This document shows positions 47,945 through 59,227 of a DNA stretch of 64,000 nucleotides, piece after piece (position 1 is the first letter of the stretch; each line of letters opens with the position of its first letter). Position numbers and translations under genes: made by a program. This stretch comes from Xylaria sp. FL1777. Its lineage: Eukaryota > Ascomycota > Sordariomycetes > Xylariales > Xylariaceae. The notes beneath the pieces were generated by a model, which was not told where the DNA came from, searched no databases, and saw nothing but the letters and a program-made list of their open reading frames with translations. Where the stretch lies: assembly GCA_022578965.1 (NCBI GenBank), contig MU400730.1, forward strand, positions 1 to 64,000, written 5' to 3'.

Positions 47945-50330
47945 CTAGGCTGTATCTAGCACCAGCTTTGTAACCTTCCCGATTGCAATAGTTTGTCCCT
48001 GGTCCCGCAGGGTGAAGCGACCCATCTGTGGGTAGTCTTCATACGTCTCGATGCAAATAGCTCCCGAAGTTCCTGTGACCTGGAGACGGGCGATGATGGT
48101 ATCACCCCTCTTTGCATGGGTAGGGGGCCGTCTGCTTTTCTTATTTGTCGACTTCTGGAGGGTATGTAAGAGCGCTGAAAAGGTGACTTCCTCGACGGCA
48201 GTATGGATATGCATCACGCAATTAAATCCAGCCGTGAGAATTGTCTTGAGCTCGAGAATTCGAATCTGGGCCTCAAACACGGAAACACAGTGGACAAGAC
48301 GCTTCGGAGAGCAGAGAACAAACCCTGGTAGGACCTCGTCTTCCTCGACACCGCGGAGCCTAAGTCGAACCTGATCACCACATTGGGCGACACCTACTTC
48401 GTCTTCGTTCTCGGTATAGCAAGCAACAACCTCAACAGATTGTTTGTTGGGCATTAATATTAACTGCATCGACTTCTTGACTACACCCGCTTCTGTAAAA
48501 GAGATTAATTAGCTAAAAACTCGCGACAAAAGTTTGATTTCCCAACATACCGATCTTGCCTTCTGCCATGGTGCCAAGATCGCGAAACTTGCCGGCTACA
48601 GGCATCATGAACCTATGACATGGTTAGCGCATGTAGGGCCAAGAGATTCGGCGTCTTACGGCGCGGATAGCTTCCGGTCCGGAGCTTGCATTGCATCAAG
48701 ATATTCGAGGAGCGAAGGGCCGTCCCACCATGGGCACACTATTAGATCAGTTAGCAAATGTAACACTCCAGAAAATACCAGAACTCGCTACTCGCCCTCC
48801 TTTGTGACACGGTCCTTGATGTTCAGAGACTGCTGCGCGGCGACAGGCATGAAGAAAACGCTGGACTGATCGTAGCCGATCCCTTTCAGAAACTGGCCAA
48901 GTTTGGTGGTGCACTCCTTGTAACGGTCATGGGACCACTGAACCGTAGGGTCATCCATCTTATTAATTGCGACAATGAGTTTGCTAACTCCTTGGGTCTT
49001 GGCAAGCATAGCATGCTCTCTCGTCTGACCACCTGTATTATGATTAGACTTGAACATGACTGCAGAAATTAGACTGACCTCGATCGAATCCTGCCTCATA
49101 CTCCCCTTTCCTGGAAGAAATCACGAGCACTCCAAGATCAGCCTGCGATGTACCGCTAATCATGCTTGGCACGAAGTTCTTATGGCCAGGTGCGTCGAGG
49201 ATAGAATAGCGTCTCTTGTCTGTCTCGAAATAGGCGCGCCCGGTCTCAACCGTCTTGCCCTTAGATCGCTCTTCGCTTGTAAGGTCAAGGGCCCAGGAAA
49301 GATACCACTAAAATGGTCAGGAACTGCGAATTTGTATTAGGTAATGACTCACAGACTCGCGGCCCAGGTCCTTGGCCTCTTTCTTGTACTTTTCGAGGGT
49401 CCTTTGATCTACCATGCCGGTGGTGACCAAAATGGAGCCACCCAGTGTTGATTTACCAGCATCAACATGGCCAATGAAGATAATATTCATGTGCTCCTTG
49501 CCGTATATCTCCTTGAGGGTCTGTTCGTCGACATCTGCCGTTTGCTCCCGAGCGACGGCATCGACATTCCGTGCCTCTGTGGCTTGTTGTCGCGCAGGAC
49601 TACTTCGACCGGATGATGGGGCAGGGGAAGCTTTTTCAGCGTTACGCTTTGGTGCAGCAGCTTTTTTGGGGGGTGCTGGCGTCGTATCCGCGGCCGGTTG
49701 CGTGGTCTTTCGAGTGTTGGTTGGCTGTGTGCTGCCAATACTAAGGACTTTGGTTCCGGCCTCGATAGCTAAGGATGCGTCTTCCTTCTTGGATGGCTGT
49801 GACGCGGCATCTGGGCTAGTTACTCTCACAGCATCCTCATTTACAGCTGGGGGTTTGACTATCGGATCTACGGGGTTCGGCGCCGAGCTGGGTCCACCGT
49901 CGTACTGACGCGTTGGTACTTGAGGTTGATAGTCTGGAAGTAGTCAGAGACGGAGACGGGAGCTTCAAGAGGCTTGCGTAGCCGGGGATCGCAGGGTATC
50001 CTGAGGGAGGAAGCGGGACTGGTACTGACTTTGGTACTGGTTTTGGTATTGGCCCTGGTATGGCACCTGCGAGCTGCTATCCCCGTAGGCGTTATACGGC
50101 TGCCAGTATCGCATGTTAGGGGGGTATCCGTGTTGGGAGAAGCCGTGTTGGGCCGGATACGGGTTCTGGTACGGGACGCTTGGGGTAAAGGACGGAGCAG
50201 CTGCACTAGGCGTGAAGGATGCCGCGCCGGGTCGGAAACCTCGCGATCCATTTTGGGGCTGGGGTTGACTCTGTTTGTCCGGCTCTTCGTGAGCAGCAGG
50301 GTCATCCTCCCACGAGTTAAAGGACGACAT
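47945..50330 (-). CDS. SUP35: Translation release factor eRF3 (Sup35)
   Basis: GTPase that works with eRF1 in translation termination. Gene-order exons are 50330-50030, 49933-49353, 49307-49079, 49032-48796, 48738-48660, 48612-48551 and 48492-47945, totalling 678 residues. The N-terminus is prion-like: rich in Gln, Tyr, Pro and Ser with QGQYQNQYQ repeats. A charged Lys/Ala/Pro linker follows. The GTPase domain starts near 250 with GHVDAGKST (G1), then DAPGH (G3) and NKMD (G4). The motif KEVCPWWDGPSLLEYLD is formed by splicing intron 4, which begins with GC rather than GT. The C-terminal domains contain APFMMPVAGKFRDLGTM and PPTHAKRGDTIIARLQVTG, then GRFTLRDQGQTIAIGKVTKL, diagnostic of eRF3 rather than eEF1A or Hbs1. 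Residues are somewhat diverged from the usual fungal sequence, so a second copy elsewhere cannot be excluded. Confidence 0.93.
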
Positions 50331-53300
50331 GTTGTCCAGCTTTGAAACTCGTAGACAACTGGGGCTGCGTAATTGGTGATGATGAAGTTGATGAAAAAGT
50401 ATTGTTGGTGGGGGTGGGGGGTTGATTATTTGGCGGGGTATTTCTCACTCAACTCACTGGTATATACTAGTATAGATAGGTAGGCTAGTTAGGTAGTTTG
50501 CGCGACGTTAGTAGACGATGCTCACCCGTGGTGGGCGGCTAGGTAAGTGCTAAGTGCTAGGGGGTAAGACTTAAAAGACGGTCAGGGACGGCAGAACACA
50601 GCCACGGTTCAGCCGTGATGAGCTGAGATTTCATTAAATGAATAATATTTTTACTTACATAAGTACTAACAGAGAATCTTTTAGGTATTTTATAAATGTT
50701 AGTTAGGTATCTCCAATAAAAGTTTTAAAGAAATTAAAGAAAGAACTCTGGATGCGCCAAGTGGTCTACATCGCGAAGTTCTACTTGTACAATTATTACT
50801 GATTACTTACCACTCATGTAACCCGCCGCCATATCCCGGTCAGAGATGCATAGATTAGAACCTCTCTCGCCTCTTCTCTTCAAGTACAGTATCTCCTAAC
50901 ACGGGGTACGTAGTTGAGTCTTGGAATAAGCTATCGGTATTACACCTGCTTAGGCAGTGGTTATATCCTTTCCTATATGCAACTCTAATTGCGAATAAAT
51001 TTTAAGAACTTCTGGTGATACAACGTGAACACCAGATTTATATATACACGAATTATCGGACCTCGGAACTTAGCGAGTCCGTCAAGATGTCTGAGTTTGA
51101 GACAAGGACTGAACAGTGAAGTAGTGAGACATCGAATGCCTCCTATGCCGAAGACTGAGACTGGTTTAACTGTTTGTACTGCGTATGACAGATATACAGA
51201 CCCACAGGCTCCCGGCGTCAAATAAGTTCTGCCTTCTCGAGCTGTGCTTGGTCGGCATGATGACGATATTCGGTGTACACTTACCCATAGGTGGTTACTG
51301 CAACGCCGGCCTTATTTTGTAGTATTATACGCATGAGACAAAGCATAAATCAGTTGGAGAAGTGAACCTAGATAGGGCTCATGTCCATGTGAGAGATATT
51401 AATCTCTGCCAGCTTTCAGGACATCTCAAGCAGCCTCATTCGATCCTTATCCTTTAGGTTGACGCTCTCTGTATCGACTAAGGCAGCATCCTAGAGAAAA
51501 GTCTACAGATACCCCTTCGGGGCCAAATTAATTCTTCAGCCAAATCCACCTTTGTCTGATTTGGTCTGCATGCCGACAAGACAACATTTCGACTCTCTCT
51601 CCACCCGTGTTGAACCGCAGCTGGAGCGTGTAGTGCAGACCCTATGGCTTCCTCGACCATCAAAGACGCGGTCATGCATCTCTACAGCCACATGTACTAG
51701 TCAATAACCTAGGTCGCTCAGGAAATTATGCTGGTATCCGAGCTCACCGTTCCTTGTAGTGATCGATCTTATCATCAGTTAGGTTTTATGCCTAGGCCCT
51801 CGAGTTACCAAAAAGAACTCCAAACAATCCAATGGCTCTAGCCCATGCGTTCTACAATGCTGTGGTACTTTGCTTTGTCAGGCCGCCAGGACAACAAAAT
51901 CACGGCGTCTTCTTTTTTCAACTCCACATGACATACTGTTTTGATCCTCGCGACCTAGTCTACCCCCTCGTCAATTTCGTTAATGAGACTCGGGGATCAC
52001 AACTATGATATCAATGTTGAAATGGAACACCATCCAGGCGCTCTTTGTTGAGAAATTAGCTTTTTATTCGAGGCCAAGTTGTAGACCCTTAGTATCCGGT
52101 CAGCCCGCTATAGCATGCCTACAATTTTATAATACTTTAGCAAAACGTTTAGGAGCTAAACTCAAACCTAGCTCCAACTGCAAGATTGACTTAAAAATTC
52201 TAATGTGTGAACTCCAAGCGCTTGGCGCAAATTATTCTAAAACTTGCCTGTGATAAGGTTGGGGACTCCTCACAGGACAGCGTACTCTCGCCGGCAGAGA
52301 ATAATAACTGCTGCCAGACACCAACTACGTATTATGTCCTTAATACTCCTGCAAGGGAATTGCTCAGGTTATGGAACTTCGATCTAACTATAGAGTCATC
52401 CAACCCGGTCTATACAGTTGATTTTGACAATGTAAATGAGCCGAATTGTTTACTCTGCTGCGTTTGTAAACCAACCCACTACAATACCAACAACAATCTT
52501 GTGAAGTATTGTCTTCAAGATATTGCTAGATTTAACATAGTCTCGAAATAGAGTGGTAATATCTAGATTAGTATTTGAGATTAATATAATCGTAGAACAT
52601 GTATCTTCTTAGATAGGGGTCTATGGTAATTGTATGGCTGAGGGGTTTGTGACAGCATTTCGGCTTACATCATGAAGTCAATGCTGCAATAACTAGTTTG
52701 GAGGTTTCAATTTCCTCGAATCACTTTCAAAAGCTTTTACATTTGATCATTAGCAAGAGCCTAGAGATATGTACAGTGTCTAGTAATAAACGTCTCAACC
52801 ATTCCGATTTAATGTAACCCTACACAATTTGTCCGTCAATTACCCCTAAAACTCCAATCACGGAACCAGCATTGCGAGAGAATCTCCTATTACACGTGAA
52901 TAGCAATAGTTAATACTCATACTTCAAGGAGCTTTAGGAGAGACTATGGGAGGGAATACTCAGAGTCGCCTTTCTAATACCGTGAGTACTACTATAAGTT
53001 TGCATGATCTGTAGAACCTCCCTGCCTAATTGCAGGGAACAATAACAATAGGTGTATTTCCCTCGCTAGGTTGCTCTACATGTATACATGGATTTCCGGG
53101 GTGTGAGATGTAGATACCTTTTTAATATTTTCCTCAACCTAAAGGACACAACATCTAACCACAATAATTGTCAACTATTATTTACCAAAATTAGGTAGTA
53201 GCCATCCCAGGGACTCTTTCCACCTTCCTCGTGTGTCAGGAAAAGCAGATCAAGTCGCCAATCTCGAGAATGCCAGACGATCGGCGTACACGGGATTCAT

Positions 53301-54167
53301 CTTTTAGTCATGCTTACTTGATAGGAGCCTGGGACTCCTGCTTTCGATGTTCAGAGCTGCTGATCAATTGTCGTGGTGCGTAATGATCTTAGTTATACGA
53401 AGTGTGACTTCGCTAAAGCTTGGAGTACTGACTAATCGATCGTAAAGAGACGACTGTCATACCCTCTAGAACAGAAGATGTTTTGTATATAGCAAATATC
53501 TTCAGCCTAGTCAGCATAGGTTCTTTTGAAGCAATAAATATTCATATACTTTCATTCGTGAGGTTCCATCAGTAACTACTCGTGCTACATTTGTCAGCAT
53601 CAATGAGGACAATGATGGCTCCTCCCTTGATCGAGATCGATTCTTCAACTGTCACTTGACCAAAGGGCAGAATCATTGATTCAATAGTGATTTTCTAGGA
53701 GCATTATAGGGGGAAATTTGTGTACAATATTGAATGAAGCCTTAGCTGGCACTTGGTACAAGAAGACTTTTCTAACCCCTGAATCGGGTTTTATATGCTG
53801 AGGCTTGAGGACTCAGCGGGCAAATCTTTTTGAGAACCTATTTGCACTTTTACATAGTTGCCCCTGGGCATCTTCAGTAAACGATCCGTATCACAAAATG
53901 GAGGCATTGTAGCAAAAATTGTGATATCTGCGGTTCAGTCCAAAACAGGTTTCTGGTGCCTGTTGTGCACCCAGCTCTTGCAGACACCTCGGGGTTCCTC
54001 GTTGGAGATGAGAGTGAGAAATACTACAGCATTTACAAAATTTCTATATTAATAGTTCATAGTCCTCCTACGATTCCCATCACTTCTCTTCTACATCACC
54101 GTCCTTCATACATTGCTAGAATCCCCGACAACCATTATTACCTTCCTCAACTTAAACCTGGGTCACG
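50331..54167. other. 3.8-kb region without a convincing gene
   Basis: Moderately AT-rich sequence with only short open frames. The best candidate is a pair of overlapping plus-strand frames at 52005-52253 and 52207-52551. The second is Asn/Cys-rich (for example NCLLCCVCKP), but no start context, domain or splice pattern supports a gene. A small TAGGTAGGCTAGTTAGGTAG cluster lies near 50,475-50,500. No tRNA fold or repeat array was noticed. Confidence 0.5.
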
Positions 54168-55058
54168 ATGGTCCTTGTCCTAGTCAAGTTCGTTCACCAA
54201 GATTGCAGCCATGGGCCTGTCAGTAGATGCCGCCATTACCTGCAAGCGGTAGATGTTGATACTACAAATTATAATCAACTTCAAACGTCTCTGGAAATGG
54301 TCGTACAAGACCGAGCCAAGTTCACCCACAAGGACGACGATTTCGCGACAAACCTGCGCTTTAGAGTTTACTCAATCACCATCGGCTGGAATGTATACGG
54401 AGAAGCTGTGTCAGAAAGCCTTGAACTCATGAATGCCACAGTTTTCAACAGCCAGATCATTATGCTCCAGGCGCGAGGTTGGAAGGATATATTGGTAGTC
54501 AACTTCCACTACTACTTGGGATCTGAAATGTCGAACCGGTCCACACTTCAAGTAGGTCAAGTAGGTCTGCCCAAGCTTGGATCCGAAACATCTGGCGACT
54601 CTCGTCGGGTAGATGATACGAACGAAGAAGAGCAGACGACCTCCCCTAACCCTCTAGATGTTGAGGGTGGCGAAGCACTGACAACACAAAACGCTGGAGA
54701 GTATGAAGGTAGTGCGGACGAAGAAACGACGGCAGCTGTGAATAACTCAGCCACTCTGCTCTCAAACCAGGCCGAAAATGCATTCGAGACCGCCATGGGA
54801 AGCGAGAACAGCATGCCCGGTCGTCAAGACGCTCACGCTTCACCTCACACACCAGCGAATGCTAGGGAGATTAGCCCCAGCAAGGCACCACGGAAGGGTA
54901 AGAAAGAGGTACATCCGGGGCTAGCACGCCGAAACCTGCTCGGCCTAGGTCAACCAGGTCCAGCTACCAGGTCTGGAACTCCCAACGTAGACAGTGGGGA
55001 TTCTGGCGAATCTACTACGTCTATGTACACCCCCAGCCGCCCGCCCAAGAATAAATAA
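54168..55058 (+). CDS. Unrecognised single-exon protein (296 aa)
   Basis: I do not recognise this gene. An intronless frame of 296 codons starts at the ATG at 54168 and stops after RPPKNK. The first 125 residues look folded, with mixed hydrophobic segments such as DDFATNLRFRVYSITIGWNV and GWKDILVVNFHYYLGSEM. The rest is low in hydrophobics and rich in Ser, Thr, Glu, Asn and Pro, ending with a basic KAPRKGKKEVHPG segment and repeated SG/ST pairs; it is probably disordered. No signal peptide or membrane segment is visible. It lies alone between a gene desert and the nucleotidase gene. It could be an orphan gene or a degraded fragment. The uninterrupted length and non-random composition make coding likely but not certain. 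Confidence 0.55.
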   Translation: MVLVLVKFVHQDCSHGPVSRCRHYLQAVDVDTTNYNQLQTSLEMVVQDRAKFTHKDDDFATNLRFRVYSITIGWNVYGEAVSESLELMNATVFNSQIIMLQARGWKDILVVNFHYYLGSEMSNRSTLQVGQVGLPKLGSETSGDSRRVDDTNEEEQTTSPNPLDVEGGEALTTQNAGEYEGSADEETTAAVNNSATLLSNQAENAFETAMGSENSMPGRQDAHASPHTPANAREISPSKAPRKGKKEVHPGLARRNLLGLGQPGPATRSGTPNVDSGDSGESTTSMYTPSRPPKNK

Positions 55059-56264
55059 GCGGGAATTGGCCATGGAGTTGCATTCTGTCCTCGAACTACT
55101 CTGAGTTCCACGTCTCTGGACCTTGAATATGCGACCACTCGGGTTAGGTGTTCGGACAATATTGCTCGAATCTGTCAAACTAAGTGTCTTGGAAGGTGGC
55201 TGGTCCACCATTGAGATGGGGAAATTGCAATAGGAACATGAGGCATCGTATTAGGAAGATGGAAAGAGGTCCTCGGGTTATCATTTCAGGAGAAATTGCC
55301 AAATTTATGTGTTTTGTATGACTTGGTAACAATATGCAACCAAACATGCAGTTAACATAAGTAGCTGCTGGACTATGTAGACCCCTTCAGATTGATAGAA
55401 AATGGAATACAAGTCCTTTAAACAAGCAGAAATTCATCATATCTGGCTTGAGAGGTTGACATACTTTTCATGTAGTAATTACTTTATTCATGGATTCGGC
55501 ATTAAGTTCCGGCGAGAACACCGAGACGGCAAGGAAGATCGACTTATACCACTTTGACCAATAGCACTCGAAAAACTTGATATAGAGATGATGACCAAGA
55601 ACTATTGATCCATATAGTTTCGGTATAGAGCCTCCGTATTACAAATCATGCCGGACGGCTGCTGTCGTAGCACAGAGAAATGTAATCGACCAGGAGGCCA
55701 TCTTGCCCAACCCATGGCAGATAACCGGGCTGTCTCCACGTAATCTATCATCGCCGAACAGTAAAAGTATCCATAAGTAATGAATTGGTAGAGTATGCCC
55801 CAATTTGCGTTGATCGTTAAGATTTAGCTGTGGGAGGGCGATCGCAGCGAAAAGAACATACCGTAATTAGGGGGTGGATAATACAGGCAGAGACGGTCCA
55901 ATGTATTACAACATTTATAAGCAATGGTCCAAACAAGGCCTCTAAAGCAATCATACCGTAGCACCAGACGAAATTTGGCCGTATCGGCATAACCAATATA
56001 TAAGTAAATGCAATTTCTCGGTGACCTGATTGACGACACAGCGAGCCGCGCCTGAGCAAAAGCGCCGCCCCTTATCTAAGGCCGGCCTAAGGTTCTAATT
56101 ACAAGCAGCTGGGCGTCGGGTGCTACCGGTTGTCGGCTCCCGGCCCAAACCCAACGTCCGTCTAAGTACCTACCTACTTACCTTAAGGTAGTAAAAAACC
56201 CGCGCAAAATACCCCCTATCTAGAAAGTCACAGCGAGGGATGCATCTAAGGAGCACTTGAAGTC
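55059..56264. other. Intergenic region upstream of nucleotidase gene
   Basis: No gene is supported. A TACCTACCTACTTACC cluster lies at about 56,166-56,190, less than 100 bp before the nucleotidase start. Confidence 0.5.
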
Positions 56265-57481
56265 ATGGACAGCCCCTACTCCCACGAGCTGCAGATAGCA
56301 ATCCGCGCAGTGCAGTCCTCGGCAAAGATCAGCCAGTGGGTTCTGTCGGCGGACGACAAAGGGACGGTCGAGAAGGACGACCTGAGCCCCGTCACCATCG
56401 CCGACTTCGCGATCCAGGCCCTCCTGACAGCCAGCGTGCACGGCGTCTTTCCCGACGATGGCTTCGTCGGCGAGGAGTCGGCCGCGGAGCTGCGGGACAA
56501 CCCGCTCCTCCTGGACCGCGTCTGGGAACTCCTCCTCCGCCTGCGCGATGACGAGGCCGAGTCCCTGTGCAGATTGCCCCGGTCGCCGGAGGAGACGTGC
56601 GAGATGATAGATAGATGCGGCTTTGGAAAACCTGGGGGCCCGGAGTCCGGCCGAGTTTGGGGTGCGTGTTGTAATCTCCCGTGCCCGATCCCTTAAAAAA
56701 GTCTTTTCACGTACATATATATGATGTAGCGGGTTCTACAAGACTGAGCTTGCAGAATCTCTGACTAACGCGTTTCCCCATGCACACAGTCTTCGACCCT
56801 ATCGATGGGACCAAGACTTTTGTGCGACGGGAAGCTTACGCCATCAACGTGGCGCTGCTGGAGGGCGGCAGGCAGGTTCTTAGCGTCGTGGGCTGCCCGA
56901 CGCTTCCCGCAAACGCTAGCGGGCCTATTGACAACTCTACCGTTGACCCGACTGGGTTGGGGTCTATTGTCTTTGCTGTGAAGGGACACGGCACCTATGT
57001 TCGTCCGCTCGTCGAGACGCCTGGTGAAGTCGTGGTTCGAAAGCTCGAACCACATGCCGCATCCGCATCGATCACGGGTTTGCGTGCTGTCTCGTGCTAT
57101 CATATGCTAGACTCCGGTGTAGACGATGCACATGAGGCGATTTTTACTAGACTTGGTATCACTACCAAAGGCTGTGACTTTCTTGCCTGGGTTCTGCGCT
57201 GGGTGGTTCTAGGATTGGGCCTTGCGGACATTACAGTTTGGGTTTACAGAAAACGGGAACGGACTGGCAAGATCTGGGACCACGCTGGGGCTATGTTGCT
57301 CTTCGAGGAGCTTGGTGGCAAAATCACAGATATAGATGGGAAAGAAATCGACTTGACCGCGGGGCGTAAGTTGACCGAAAACCACGGCTTCGTAGCCGCC
57401 CCAAGGCATATCCATGATATAGTCCTCCAGACAGTGCACGATGTGTTGCATGAGCAAGGCAAAGCAAACCTTCTGGCGTAG
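56265..57481 (+). CDS. MET22: 3'(2'),5'-bisphosphate nucleotidase (Hal2/Met22 family)
   Basis: Removes a phosphate from 3'-phosphoadenosine 5'-phosphate (PAP), the by-product of sulfate assimilation. The yeast enzyme is magnesium-dependent and inhibited by lithium and sodium. Exons are 56265-56661 and 56790-57481 (362 residues, normal length); the 128-bp intron has a GACTAAC branch. The inositol-monophosphatase-fold motifs are in order: KDDLSPVTIADFA, GEES at about 69-72, VFDPIDGTKTF made at the exon junction (about 133-143), and IWDHAGAMLLFEELGG near 294. Between them, WVVLGLGLADITVWVYRKR replaces the more usual short substrate-lobe sequence, so this may be a filamentous-fungal paralogue with altered substrate range rather than the direct Met22 orthologue. 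Exon 1 is GC-rich relative to exon 2. Confidence 0.88.
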
Positions 57482-57823
57482 ACAGCCTTTTAGTCCCAAG
57501 GCTTCTGGCTAGCATATGTCCGAAAACTTGCAATTAAACTTCAGCATTATATAAGCAACCGATACTTTTCGAAATCTTCCTACCAACATGTCTAGAACGA
57601 AGGCTACGGCTAAGGTAAATCTCGTTACGTAGAACCGTCGCTACAAATGAGTTGAGAGCTGTTTTGGCGCCAGGCGTCAATCGGATAAGACTAAGAAAGG
57701 AATGTGAATCGGCGAGGATATGTTAATATTATATTAGTAGTAATGCACATTATGTATTTATAGTCATTATTTTCAATGCACACCGACTGACGGTTAGCTT
57801 CCCAAGTATGTCAGTCTTTTCAC
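57482..57823. other. Short convergent spacer
   Basis: 342 bp between the convergent nucleotidase and PAP2-like genes; I see nothing distinctive in it. Confidence 0.5.
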
Positions 57824-59227
57824 CTATTCGGATTGCGCAGCATATCCCGTTGTAGGTGCTGGTTTCTCCAACCGCCAAGCCCATAACAGCCAGTCTTCAA
57901 ATATGAGAAAGTTGAGCAGGAAGCGATTGCATAAGAATGAGAAACCTACTACAACAGCGCCAGCGAATGCATCAAGGAAATAGTGATTAGCCGTAGAGAC
58001 GATAGCGAGTAGGATTAAGGCTGGATAGAAAATGCCTAGGTATAGGAGAATGGCACGAGAGGCTATCGACCGCGGTACGTCTCCGGTCTGTTGCTTAAGA
58101 ATCCCGTTCATTTCGAGATCATCATTGGTGTCGTCACCGAGGGGGTGGAGGTGTCGCAAAAACCCGCTCTCGTAGACCAGCGTACAGCCGATAATAAAAG
58201 CATATCCAAAATGCATACTTGGCATAGCTGCGAGGGCGTTGACATAGTCCCCTTTCATAAAAACGCTACTTCCGTCTTCGGCCTCCACAGTGTCGACGAA
58301 GCCGTATTCCTTCGGCAGTAGACGTGGAGGCATGCATGGGAATAGGGTGAAAACGAAAAAGGCGACGAAATTCGATAGTGAAATAGTGCGCCGTACAATG
58401 CAAAACCGTCTATGGGTTGGCGCCGTGGCGTAGTAGTAGGCAATGAAACTGGAAAAAGTTTAGTATTGATTTGGACTCTCGGCAATTGTGGGATGAAAGT
58501 CAAGCTTACGCGGCTGTTCCAGGGATATGAATAAGAGCATATACTCGATTGAGGATGGCGAGAGCAGACCCCCTCCAGTCGCCCAGGTCGGCACCATTCA
58601 GAAACCACTGCTGTATTCTCCATTCCACCCATCGTGTATTGTTTGTGATACTAGCCATTCCCGTTACCCGCGCTTCAAGCTCGAGAATCGATATGCCATG
58701 CCGTTGAGCCGTATCCCACAGACCCTGGCTACCACCATACCAATGGCTTGTAATCAATATCGTCCCGCGATAGAGCACGAGCGCAATGGCCCAATAAAAC
58801 ATCTCGACAAGAAAGGGGAATTTCTGCAGAATTCTCGAGTGGAAGTGCCGCGCAAATCGGCTTGAGTTGGGAGTTCGGACGGTCCATCGACCGAGGATTC
58901 GGCGGGTCTTGGGAGGGTGGAGGGAGGGTAAATCTTCAGGTCGTTCCCAGTCGCTACTTGATGATCTTTGAGACTCTGGGCTCAGTAGTGATCGTGCACT
59001 TTCATCTGGTGATCTACGGATAATGGAGTAGCTCTTTCGCCGCGTAAAATACATGGCCGAGAAAAGGACGACCACGATTACCTAGATATGGTGAAATTAG
59101 ATACATGCTTGCTTGTTGCGCTCAGAATCGAGGCCAAACTTACCACTGGTTCCATCCACTTGCTCCAGACCTGCTGCTTCCACTCCGCCCTGTCTCGCCA
59201 CGACGGGCCTCCATCTTCGGGAACCAT
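57824..59227 (-). CDS. PAP2-superfamily membrane protein, IPC-synthase-like
   Basis: Polytopic membrane protein related to lipid phosphatases and the Aur1 inositol-phosphorylceramide synthase group. The substrate is unknown. Exons in gene order are 59227-59144, 59081-58510 and 58448-57824 (426 residues). All junctions are in phase, and exon 3 begins FIAYYYATAPTHRRF. Membrane segments include VIVVVLFSAMYF near the N-terminus, FYWAIALVLYRGTI, and NFVAFFVFTLFPCMPPRLLP. The catalytic signature is present: MPSMHFGYAF at about 293-302 (Ser-x2-His type) and ANHYFLDAFAGAVV at about 370 with the paired His and Asp. The layout fits the PAP2_3 subgroup of fungi. The start is the ATG before VPEDGGPSWRDR; an upstream in-frame extension exists but is less protein-like. 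It diverges from the BTB gene 2.9 kb away. Confidence 0.87.

Noticed and set aside
52005..52551. Two overlapping plus-strand frames suggesting a small Cys-containing protein
   Set aside because: Frames conflict, no start context or introns resolve them, and no signal peptide is seen; kept only as a remark in the gene-desert entry.
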